From CAZMUD01 sp964569715 (GTDB lineage Bacteria; Chloroflexota; Dehalococcoidia; Dehalococcoidales; UBA2162): a stretch of 5,727 bases of DNA. Location of the stretch: positions 1 to 5,727 of the forward strand of contig CAZMUD010000070.1 of NCBI GenBank assembly GCA_964569715.1, given 5' to 3'. This document shows positions 1 to 5,689 of this stretch, in pieces. A program made the translations under genes and the position numbers. Under the pieces are notes generated by a model. That model made no database searches and was not told the origin of the DNA. It saw nothing but the letters and a program-made list of their open reading frames with translations. Every line of letters begins with the position of its first letter. Position 1 is the first letter of the stretch.

Positions 1-40
1 CAAACCCCAAATCGCCTGACTCATCTAGGTAAACATACAT
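1..40 (-). CDS. DUF3800 family protein, N-terminus only (runs off the window)
   Basis: Reading the minus strand from the ATG at 40-38 gives MYVYLDESGDLGF, then the window ends. This is the characteristic opening of DUF3800 proteins: a short beta strand followed by a D-E-S-G motif (D6, E7, S8, G9) and a D-L-G-F turn. The ATG shares one base with the mtnA stop (TGATG at 42-38), a typical arrangement for translational coupling, so the two genes are probably read from one mRNA. No separate ribosome-binding site is clear, apart from G-rich sequence in the mtnA 3' end. The biochemical role of DUF3800 is not established as far as I know. The conserved early acidic pair would suit a metal-dependent, RNase H-like nuclease, but that is inference. 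Only 13 residues are visible, so the call rests on the motif and the coupling; full length and intactness cannot be judged. Confidence 0.72.
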   Translation of the reverse strand, partial: MYVYLDESGDLGF

Positions 41-1077
41 CATACATTACCCACTACCCCCTTCATCCCCTCCCCAAATGGCGCTCTTATTATACCACGC
101 TCGGTGATGATGGCGGTGATGTAGCGGTGGGGGGTAACATCAAAGGCGGGGTTGGCTGCTTGAATGCCTTCGGGGGTAATGCCTACCCCCTGAATATGGG
201 TTACCTCTTGCTGGCTTCGCTGCTCAATCGGGATTTCCTCCCCTGAAGACAGAGACAGGTCAATGGTGGTGGTGGGGGCAGCGACATAGAAGGGGATGCC
301 ATTCTCTTTGGCCAGCACCGCCAGGGCGTAGGTGCCAATCTTGTTGGCGGTATCACCGTTGGCGGCAATCCGGTCGGCACCAACAATGACGCAGTCAATC
401 TCCCCACGGCTCATAAAGTAGCCAGCCATAGAGTCGGTGATGAGGGTAACCGGGATATTAGCCTTCTTCAACTCCCAGGTAGTGAGTCGTGCTCCCTGAA
501 GCAGTGGTCTGGTCTCGGTGGCGAAGACCTTTACCTTTTTACCCTGCTCTTTTGCCTGCTTGATTACTCCCAGAGCAGTGCCATAGCCAGCAGTAGCTAA
601 AGCCCCGGTATTACAATGGGTTAGAATGGTAAAACCACTCTCGATTAACCCGTCACCAAGCTGGCTGAGCTTTCTGGTTGCCTCGGCCTCTTCAGAGTGT
701 ATTTTAACTGCTTCTTGAACCAGCGCCGTTCTAATCTGTTCTACCTCTTTGCCAGCAGTGGCTATCTGCTCCATTCGCTCAACAGCCCGGAACAGGTTTC
801 TGGCGGTGGGTCTAGTGTCGGCAATAGTGCTAATGATGCCTCGCAGCTTCTCTAAAAATTCGTCCCTCGCCACAGATTCAATTTTTTGAGCACCTAAAGC
901 TATTCCATAGGCTCCAGCTATCCCAATAGCTGGAGCTCCCCTGATTTTCAATTCTGTGATGGCTGAGGCTATATCCTGATAGCTGTTAAGCTCCAGATAA
1001 ACCTCTTCTTGCGGAAGTCTGGTCTGGTCGAGGATTTTCAGCCTGTTACCAAGCCACTCTACAGCTAGATTATTCAT
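40..1077 (-). CDS. mtnA: S-methyl-5-thioribose-1-phosphate isomerase
   Basis: The product isomerises 5-methylthioribose 1-phosphate to 5-methylthioribulose 1-phosphate in the cytoplasm, a step of methionine salvage from methylthioadenosine; in some bacteria it also serves 5'-deoxyadenosine salvage. At 345 residues it has the usual family length. Visible signatures are the phosphate-binding RGAPAIG (R46-G52), the catalytic cysteine in HCNTGALATAGYGTALG (C155), TETRPLLQGARLT (188-199), DSMAGYFM (215-222), and the catalytic aspartate in VGADRIAANGDTANKIGTY (D235). C155 and D235 match Cys160 and Asp240 of the Bacillus enzyme, which separates it from eIF2B-type relatives. The ATG start is supported by GGTGAGGT at 1093-1086, eight bases upstream. 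No other salvage gene (mtnK, mtnP, aldolase) is visible; the next gene downstream is a DUF3800 protein overlapping the stop. The last dozen residues are glycine-rich because the DNA there resembles the intergenic repeat found elsewhere in this window. Confidence 0.96.
   Translation of the reverse strand: MNNLAVEWLGNRLKILDQTRLPQEEVYLELNSYQDIASAITELKIRGAPAIGIAGAYGIALGAQKIESVARDEFLEKLRGIISTIADTRPTARNLFRAVERMEQIATAGKEVEQIRTALVQEAVKIHSEEAEATRKLSQLGDGLIESGFTILTHCNTGALATAGYGTALGVIKQAKEQGKKVKVFATETRPLLQGARLTTWELKKANIPVTLITDSMAGYFMSRGEIDCVIVGADRIAANGDTANKIGTYALAVLAKENGIPFYVAAPTTTIDLSLSSGEEIPIEQRSQQEVTHIQGVGITPEGIQAANPAFDVTPHRYITAIITERGIIRAPFGEGMKGVVGNV
47..75. repeat. possible decayed third copy (C) of the G-rich repeat, inside the mtnA 3' end
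   Basis: On the plus strand, 55-75 reads CTACCCCCTTCATCCCCTCCCC from position 54, against CTATCCCCTTTATCCCCTTCCCC in repeat copy A: two substitutions and one missing T. Outside that core, an ACCC block also aligns with two extra bases. The partner arm of the hairpin is absent, so this would be only the outer half of the element. The stretch encodes the final glycine-rich residues of MtnA and ends about six bases before the DUF3800 start codon. The sequence is low in complexity and overlaps a region where MtnA proteins normally have a variable tail, so a chance match is a real alternative. Confidence 0.35.
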
Positions 1078-1115
1078 CTTTATCTACCTCACCCCCGTTT
1101 AGGTTTTTAATTGGG

Positions 1116-1196
1116 TAACCCTATCCCCTTTATCCCCTTCCCCTTATCAAGGGGAAGGGGAAGTATATTCTTTGAAGGGGCTTCGCCGACCCTTTC
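1116..1196. repeat. two-hairpin dispersed repeat, copy A
   Basis: The first 51 bases (1116-1166) match copy B at 3482-3532 at 47 of 51 positions without gaps. The first hairpin has perfect 12-base arms, CCCCTTCCCCTT at 1134-1145 and AAGGGGAAGGGG at 1149-1160, around a three-base loop; three of the four differences from copy B fall in that loop. A second hairpin, with arms about 1174-1180 and 1190-1196 including one G-T pair, follows and is less regular than in copy B. On the minus strand the element sits in the presumed mtnA leader, 38 bases from the ATG. No T-run follows either hairpin in either direction, so it does not look like an intrinsic terminator. It resembles small palindromic intergenic repeats of the REP/MITE kind; I see no transposase. 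Confidence 0.85.
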
Positions 1197-1254
1197 TAAT
1201 AGTATACCACCGAGGGCAAAGATGGCTACTGCCCAGCCAGAAACAGAAAAGCAT
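1147..1254 (-). CDS. possible 35-residue small ORF behind a perfect Shine-Dalgarno
   Basis: On the minus strand AAAGGAGGTG (1271-1262) is complementary to ten bases of the usual 16S rRNA 3' end, and an ATG follows at 1254-1252, nine bases after the GGAGG core. The frame reads MLFCFWLGSSHLCPRW and continues to a TGA at 1149-1147 inside the hairpin of repeat copy A. The product would have a hydrophobic N-terminus and a basic middle (IRKGRR, 19-24). An in-frame ATG also exists farther upstream at about 1293 but lacks such a site. I recognise no family. The repeat supplying the C-terminus argues against a conserved protein. It could be a leader peptide ahead of mtnA, a remnant, or a chance ORF beside a chance anti-SD complement. 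No convincing promoter was found for it. Confidence 0.22.
   Translation of the reverse strand: MLFCFWLGSSHLCPRWYTIRKGRRSPFKEYTSPSP
1201..1209 (-). promoter_or_regulatory. candidate extended -10 promoter for mtnA
   Basis: The minus strand reads TGG TATACT, that is TGn followed by a five-of-six match to TATAAT. No good -35 lies 16-18 bases upstream, as is common for extended -10 promoters. Transcription would start near 1194 and give a leader of about 117 bases carrying most of repeat copy A before the mtnA ribosome-binding site. This is motif matching only. Confidence 0.35.
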
Positions 1255-1301
1255 AGCTTGCCACCTCCTTTGAGTAAGACTTCTTTGAGGCATTCGAAGC
1301 G

Positions 1302-1330
1302 TTGACAAGCTATATTTCTTAATCTAGACT
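1302..1330 (+). promoter_or_regulatory. sigma-70 type promoter for the AbfD-like gene
   Basis: A perfect -35 TTGACA (1302-1307) is followed after exactly 17 bases by TAGACT (1325-1330), a four-of-six -10. A start near 1337 would give a leader of about 60 bases before the ATG at 1397. Position, spacing and strand all fit the following gene, which has no gene on its own strand upstream in this window. Confidence 0.62.
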
Positions 1331-1333
1331 AAG
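1318..1333. promoter_or_regulatory. near-perfect palindrome overlapping the -10, operator candidate
   Basis: CTTAATCTAGACTAAG is a 16-base palindrome with seven of eight pairs matching, and it covers the whole -10 of the plus-strand promoter. A second, looser inverted pair, TTCTTA (1316-1321) and TAAGAA (1335-1340), is nested around it. A dimeric repressor bound here would block RNA polymerase. Nothing in the window encodes an obvious regulator, so operator function is inference from position and symmetry. Confidence 0.3.
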
Positions 1334-1378
1334 CTAAGAAGAAGCGCCTATAGGGAGCTACTAAATCAAAACCCAGAG

Positions 1379-1385
1379 AAAGGAG
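1379..1385 (+). promoter_or_regulatory. ribosome-binding site that decides the start of the AbfD-like gene
   Basis: AAAGGAG lies 11 bases before the ATG at 1397. A possible GTG start at 1385 would overlap this site and have no ribosome-binding site of its own, so the ATG is preferred. The N-terminus from that ATG (MGLKTVEEYKQSLRDGR) also lines up with the known start of AbfD-type proteins. Confidence 0.7.
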
Positions 1386-1396
1386 TGTGTAAGGAA

Positions 1397-2836
1397 ATGG
1401 GACTCAAAACTGTCGAAGAATACAAACAAAGTCTTAGAGATGGCAGAGTAGTTTTCTACAATGGGGAGAAAGTAGAGGATGTTACCACGCACCCTGCGTT
1501 ACAGGTAGGCGTTGGTACTGCATCAGTTGATTATGCCATGGCGGAGATGCCAGAGTACGAGGACCTAGCGACAGTCACTGATGAAAAGACGGGTGAGCCA
1601 ATCAGCCGGTACTACTATACGCCGAAGGATACTGACGACCTGCTCAAGCGACACGAGCTTATGGTTACCGGAACCAGGCTGGGTGGCAATACAGTGCCCT
1701 TTACCAAGGATATTGGTGCCGATGCCATGAACGCCGTCAGCATGACAGCCAATATGATAGGCAAAAAGGAATATGTGGAACGCGCTGAAAACTTCCGTGC
1801 CCACTTGCAAAAGAATGACCTCAGTATGGCTGGTGCCATGACCGATGTGAAAGGCAACAGAGTCCTGCGCCCCTCAGATGAAAAACAAGCCCACCCCGAT
1901 TATTATGTTAGAATCGTTGATAGAACCAAAGACGGTATTATCGTCAGGGGAGCCAAGGCTCATATAACAGCGGCCCCATACTTCAATGAACTTCTGGTAA
2001 TGCCCTGCAGGAACATGACCGAGGCTGATGCCGATTACGCCGTCTCCTTCGCTATACCAGCCAATACCAAAGGGGTTATACAGATAGCTCATCCCTTCGC
2101 TGCCCACCGGGACCAAGCTGACTTTCCAGTTGACCTTCCAGTTAGGAATCATACCGATTCGATGATAATATTTGATGACGTGCTTGTGCCTTGGGAGAGG
2201 GTATTCCTTTGTGGAGAATGGCAATTCGCCATGCCGCTAGTTTATAACTTCGCTACCCTCCACCGCCACACTGGTTGCAGTTACCATATTCCAATGTATG
2301 AGACCATGGTTGGAGTAGCCCAGGCCATAGCCGAGTATAACGGTATAGAGAGGGCCCCCCACATAAGACAGGAAATTACAGACTTGGTAATCCAGGTTCA
2401 GACCCTGAAATCGCTGTCCCGAGCATCCTGCCTGGATTACGAGATTTATGGAGGCATTCCTATACCGAACCGGACAATAACAAATATTGCCAAATATAGC
2501 TATGCTAATAATTGGCATGCTTGTGTGAAGATTATACAGGATATTGCTGGCGGCCTACTTGTTACAGCACCCACCTACCGCGACTGGCAAAACCCCAAAA
2601 CCAAGGACTTCTTGGATAAATACTTGGGCGGCAAGGCCGGGATACCAACCGAGCACAGGCTGCGAATGTTGCAAATGATTAGGCATATGACAAGACCAGA
2701 GGGCGAGGTGGTGGCTATACACGCCGAGGGCTCCCTGTTTGCCCAGCGGATGACCATTTATGCCGAGGCAATGCCTAGTATTCAGGAATGCAAAAAACAG
2801 GCAGAGGTTCTGGCTGGAATCCAAACAGACGACTAA
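1397..2836 (+). CDS. 4-hydroxybutyryl-CoA dehydratase / HpaB superfamily protein lacking the AbfD cluster cysteines
   Basis: This 479-residue flavoprotein-type enzyme has an HpaB N-terminal domain (about 5-275) and a C-terminal helical domain (about 280-475). Family motifs are AMTDVKGNR (147-155), RGAKAHITAAPY (184-195), FDDVLVPWERVFLC (259-272) and DIAGGLLVTAP (382-392). Overall it resembles AbfD, which dehydrates 4-hydroxybutyryl-CoA with FAD and a [4Fe-4S] cluster. Aligned from memory to the Clostridium aminobutyricum enzyme, however, ligands Cys99 and Cys103 become P101 and D105, His292 is kept (H289), and Cys299 becomes Y296, with a cysteine at 294 instead. Glu257 is replaced by D254, and Glu455 appears to be lost. 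The 4-hydroxyphenylacetate-binding Arg, Tyr and His of true HpaB are not seen either. It may therefore be a cluster-free branch with another acyl-CoA or aromatic substrate. Generic tools will probably name it 4-hydroxyphenylacetate 3-monooxygenase or vinylacetyl-CoA isomerase. It is transcribed alone; no reductase or CoA gene is nearby. Confidence 0.85.
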   Translation: MGLKTVEEYKQSLRDGRVVFYNGEKVEDVTTHPALQVGVGTASVDYAMAEMPEYEDLATVTDEKTGEPISRYYYTPKDTDDLLKRHELMVTGTRLGGNTVPFTKDIGADAMNAVSMTANMIGKKEYVERAENFRAHLQKNDLSMAGAMTDVKGNRVLRPSDEKQAHPDYYVRIVDRTKDGIIVRGAKAHITAAPYFNELLVMPCRNMTEADADYAVSFAIPANTKGVIQIAHPFAAHRDQADFPVDLPVRNHTDSMIIFDDVLVPWERVFLCGEWQFAMPLVYNFATLHRHTGCSYHIPMYETMVGVAQAIAEYNGIERAPHIRQEITDLVIQVQTLKSLSRASCLDYEIYGGIPIPNRTITNIAKYSYANNWHACVKIIQDIAGGLLVTAPTYRDWQNPKTKDFLDKYLGGKAGIPTEHRLRMLQMIRHMTRPEGEVVAIHAEGSLFAQRMTIYAEAMPSIQECKKQAEVLAGIQTDD

Positions 2837-2891
2837 AAGGCCTTGGTGAGACTAAACTCGCCAAACAGAGGGCGACTCTTCCATACTGCCT

Positions 2892-3473
2892 CTAATTATA
2901 CCTGTTCATAGCTGCTGTCAGGCCTTCGGTGAGGAGGCAGAGAATGGCTTCGCTCACCCGGGGTATGACCCGGGTAATGGTTTGCTTTTCGTCAGGGGTG
3001 AAGTCGCTAAGCACATAGGTGATAATGTCAGCCTCACTGATTTCAGTTGAGCCTGTGGTAATAATCGGGCGTCCAATGCCTACCCGAATGCGGAGTAAGT
3101 CCTGGCTACCCAGTTCAGCAGCGATGGACTCAACCCCCTTGTGTCCGGCAGAGCCACCGCCCCGACGAATGCGGATTTTACCCAGGGGAAGGTCAAGGTC
3201 ATCGTGGATGACGAGGAGGTTATCAAGGCTGATATTAAATTTCCTTATCAGCCGGCCAACTGCCTGCCCGCTCAGGTTGATATAGGTTTGGGGTCTGGCT
3301 ACGACCACCCTGCTGCCGGCTATCTCACCTGAGCCGATTCGGGCTTTCCCCTGCTTTTTATCAAATCGGATGCGGTGCCTCCGGGCAAAGTGCTTCAGAC
3401 ACATAAACCCAATGTTATGGCGGTTATTGGCATAACCCCGCCCCGGATTACCTAAGCCTACAATTAACTTCAT
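2892..3473 (-). CDS. pth: peptidyl-tRNA hydrolase
   Basis: The enzyme cleaves the ester bond of peptidyl-tRNAs dropped by stalled ribosomes, recycling tRNA in the cytoplasm. At 193 residues it has standard length. It opens with the family signature KLIVGLGNPG, followed by RHNIGF. Recognised active-site positions (E. coli numbering in brackets) are N9 (Asn10), H19 (the catalytic His20), N66 (Asn68) and D91 (Asp93, in HDDLDLP). Two positions differ: Met67 is I65, and Asn114 in the GHNG motif is K112 (GHKG). The core catalytic set is intact, so it is expected to be active. It lies downstream of ligA on the same strand, 129 bases away with repeat copy B between. Its ATG has only a weak AGGG, 11 bases upstream, and that comes from the repeat. 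It converges with the AbfD-like gene across 55 bases. Confidence 0.96.
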   Translation of the reverse strand: MKLIVGLGNPGRGYANNRHNIGFMCLKHFARRHRIRFDKKQGKARIGSGEIAGSRVVVARPQTYINLSGQAVGRLIRKFNISLDNLLVIHDDLDLPLGKIRIRRGGGSAGHKGVESIAAELGSQDLLRIRVGIGRPIITTGSTEISEADIITYVLSDFTPDEKQTITRVIPRVSEAILCLLTEGLTAAMNRYN

Positions 3474-3481
3474 GATTTATA

Positions 3482-3559
3482 TAACCCTATCCCCTTAATC
3501 CCCTTCCCCTTTATAAGGGGAAGGGGAAGTATTTATACGAGAGGGACGGAGTCCCTCTC
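3482..3559. repeat. two-hairpin dispersed repeat, copy B
   Basis: This is the better-preserved copy. Hairpin 1 has 12-base perfect arms at 3500-3511 and 3515-3526 (CCCCTTCCCCTT / AAGGGGAAGGGG) with a three-base loop. Hairpin 2 has nine-base perfect arms, GAGAGGGAC at 3539-3547 and GTCCCTCTC at 3551-3559, around a GGA loop. Its first 51 bases align without gaps to copy A. It fills most of the ligA-pth gap, and its outer end lies eight bases from the pth start codon, so on the minus-strand mRNA both hairpins would form just before pth. There is no T-run, so read-through from ligA into pth remains likely. Confidence 0.88.
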
Positions 3560-3602
3560 AGACGCCCTGTAATTAAAAGAATCTCACCTCTTAACCTCTC
3601 TT

Positions 3603-5651
3603 TTATCTCTCTCCTATTTTTCTTAAAAATGCTTCCTCGGTGAGCCTTTCGGTGTTTAGTTTGTCAGCCTGGTTCAACTTGCTGGCACCGGGGTCAGCCC
3701 CGACTACCAGATAGGCAGTTTGCCTAGTAACATTGTCTTTGGTGGTGCCACCCAGGGCTTTTACCCTTGCCTCAGCCTCCTGCCTACTGAAGGCTTCCAG
3801 CCTGCCGGTGATAACAAACTCCTGTCCGGCTAGAGGTAGTTCTTCAGGTCTGGCTTTTTCCTCTTCCGGGTTAACCCCGGCATCCTTCAGCCTTTGGATA
3901 ATTTTTTTATTTTCTTCCTGCCTGAAGAAGGTAATAATACTCTCAGCAATCTTGGGTCCGACGGCAGGGATGGACATTAATTCCTCTCCTGAGGCATCAG
4001 CCAGTTCATCAATACTGCTAAAGTTTTGGGACAGGAGCTGAGCCATCTCTTCCCCGACATGCCGTATGCCCAGACCAAAGATAAGCCTTGGTAGCGGCCT
4101 ATTTTTACTCTTTTCAATAGCTTCGAGCAGATTATCTACGCTCTTCTCTGCCATTTTCTCCAGCTCTACCAAATGCTCTTTTTTCTCTTTAAGGTAGTAT
4201 AAGTCAGCCACGTCCCTGACCAGCCCCTTCCTTAACAGAGTGGCACTCAGCGATTCGCCTATCCCTCTGATATCCATAGCTCCCCGGGAAACAAAATGCT
4301 CTACCCGTTGTTGAACCTGGGCAGGGCAGGCGGCATTAGAGCAGTAATACATAACCTCACCCTCGGGTCTAAACACCTCAGCCCCACATTCGTCACAGAT
4401 AGGTTTTCCATTGGCATTCCTACGTAGCTTCTCCAAGAGGCTGAATTCCTTTTCTTTGCCAGTGCGTTTGCTTTTTATCGGACCGACCACTTCAGGTATC
4501 ACCTCACCGGCTCGCTGGACATAAACCCAGTCGCCCTCACGGATGTCCTTACGTCTGATATCGTCTTCGTTGTGCAGGGCTGCCTGTTTAATAACCACCC
4601 CTCCCACTGACACCGGTTCTAAGACAGCATAAGGGTTAAGGGTGCCGGTTCTGCCGACACTGACCCTAATTTCTTTTAGCTGGGTGGTGCCCTGGATGGC
4701 CGGGAATTTATAGGCTATAGCCCACCGTGGCTCATGACCGACGTTTCCCAGTCGTTCCTGGAGGGCGAACGAATCTACTTTTACTACGATACCATCAGCT
4801 TCATAGGGCAGGCTCTCTTTCTTCTCCACCCAGGTGCGGTAATACTCCTCAACCCGGTCAATACTGGTAAGCAAGGCATTATTATGGTTCACCTTAAAGC
4901 CTAACGACTTGAGATACTCCATAGTTTCCCAGTGGGTTTCCGGGGTTGCCTTGCCTTCAGCATAGCCCAGTGCGTAGATATAGATATCCAGCGGGCGCTT
5001 AGCCGTGATACGCGGGTCAAGCTGACGCACCGAACCAGCAGCGGCGTTTCTGGGGTTGGCAAACAGGGACAGCCCTTCAGCCGCTCTCTCCTGATTTAGT
5101 TTATTAAAGCCAGCCTTCGGCAGAAAAACCTCACCCCGCACCTCAAACCGGGGCGGTGCCTCTCTAGCTACGGAGAGGGGTATGCTCCGGATAGTCCTCA
5201 AGTTCTGGGTGATATTTTCACCACGGAAGCCATCACCACGGGTAGCCCTGGTAGCTAGTTGACCGTTGACATAGGTCAGAGCCACGGCCAGTCCATCAAT
5301 CTTATGCTCACCGGTAAGGTTAAAACGCTGACCGGCTATCAGTTTCGAGGTTCGGGTATGCCAGGCAAATAACTCATCTTTGGAGAAGGCATTACCCAGG
5401 GATAACAAAGGCAGGGGGTGTTCCACCACACCGAAGGCTTCTACCGGGGCAGCGCCTACCCGCTGGGTGGGCGAGTCTGGAGTCAGGAACTGGGGGTATT
5501 TCTCCTCCAGTTGCTTCAGCTCCCGCACCAACCCATCATACTCGGCATCGCTAATCTCAGGGCTATCCAGCACATAATAGCGATAGTTATGATAGTTGAT
5601 TTGAGACTTTAGTTGCTCTACTTTCTCCTTAACTTCAGCCAAGTCCGTCAT
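3603..5651 (-). CDS. ligA: NAD+-dependent DNA ligase LigA
   Basis: LigA seals nicks in double-stranded DNA during replication and repair, using NAD+ to form an enzyme-AMP intermediate. From the ATG at 5651 it is 682 residues, full length with every domain. Domain Ia (1-65) contains YHNYRYYVLDSPEISDAEYD. The adenylation domain has the nucleotidyl lysine K117 in EHKIDG, then RGDGFRGENIT (138-148), FANPRNAAAGSVRQLDP (197-213), EADGIVVKVD (284-293) and the motif V lysine K315 in AIAYKFP. An OB fold follows (about 320-400), then a Cys4 zinc finger (C419, C422, C437, C442), helix-hairpin-helix repeats (about 455-590) and a C-terminal BRCT domain (about 605-682). The residue before the catalytic lysine is His where Pro or Leu is common. 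A TTG at 5660 would add three residues, but the ATG is better placed after GGTG, ten bases upstream. It probably leads a ligA-pth operon. Confidence 0.98.
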   Translation of the reverse strand: MTDLAEVKEKVEQLKSQINYHNYRYYVLDSPEISDAEYDGLVRELKQLEEKYPQFLTPDSPTQRVGAAPVEAFGVVEHPLPLLSLGNAFSKDELFAWHTRTSKLIAGQRFNLTGEHKIDGLAVALTYVNGQLATRATRGDGFRGENITQNLRTIRSIPLSVAREAPPRFEVRGEVFLPKAGFNKLNQERAAEGLSLFANPRNAAAGSVRQLDPRITAKRPLDIYIYALGYAEGKATPETHWETMEYLKSLGFKVNHNNALLTSIDRVEEYYRTWVEKKESLPYEADGIVVKVDSFALQERLGNVGHEPRWAIAYKFPAIQGTTQLKEIRVSVGRTGTLNPYAVLEPVSVGGVVIKQAALHNEDDIRRKDIREGDWVYVQRAGEVIPEVVGPIKSKRTGKEKEFSLLEKLRRNANGKPICDECGAEVFRPEGEVMYYCSNAACPAQVQQRVEHFVSRGAMDIRGIGESLSATLLRKGLVRDVADLYYLKEKKEHLVELEKMAEKSVDNLLEAIEKSKNRPLPRLIFGLGIRHVGEEMAQLLSQNFSSIDELADASGEELMSIPAVGPKIAESIITFFRQEENKKIIQRLKDAGVNPEEEKARPEELPLAGQEFVITGRLEAFSRQEAEARVKALGGTTKDNVTRQTAYLVVGADPGASKLNQADKLNTERLTEEAFLRKIGER

Positions 5652-5680
5652 GCTAGGCAAACACCATTCAATATAACATA

Positions 5681-5689
5681 ATTATAGCA
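5681..5689 (-). promoter_or_regulatory. extended -10 promoter for ligA
   Basis: The minus strand reads TGC TATAAT, a perfect TATAAT with the TGn extension. The hexamer 17 bases upstream (TTCTGC) is a poor -35, which an extended -10 tolerates. Transcription would begin near 5674 and leave a leader of about 23 bases before the ATG at 5651. Strand, spacing and match quality are all good. Confidence 0.65.

Noticed and set aside
1..24. Minus-strand start MSQAIWGL at the left edge, considered as the downstream gene.
   Set aside because: It has no ribosome-binding site, and the overlapping frame starting at 40 gives a clear DUF3800 signature coupled to the mtnA stop.
201..407. Antisense ORFs inside mtnA, the AbfD-like gene, pth and ligA.
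   Set aside because: They are open frames opposite strongly supported coding sequence, with no ribosome-binding sites or recognisable domains.
1111..1305. 64-codon plus-strand ORF between mtnA and the AbfD-like gene.
   Set aside because: It runs through repeat copy A, has a proline/serine-rich composition produced by that repeat, has no ribosome-binding site, and ends over the plus-strand promoter.
1385..1396. GTG at 1385 as the start of the AbfD-like gene, adding four residues.
   Set aside because: It overlaps the AAAGGAG site that serves the ATG at 1397 and has no ribosome-binding site of its own.
2858..2875. TCGCC / GGCGA inverted repeat in the convergent gap, considered as a terminator for the AbfD-like gene and pth.
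   Set aside because: The stem is only five pairs with an eight-base loop, and no T-run follows on either strand.
3539..3559. GAGAGGGAC / GTCCCTCTC hairpin after ligA, considered as an intrinsic terminator.
   Set aside because: No T-run follows on the minus strand, and the hairpin is part of a repeat that also occurs upstream of mtnA, away from gene ends.
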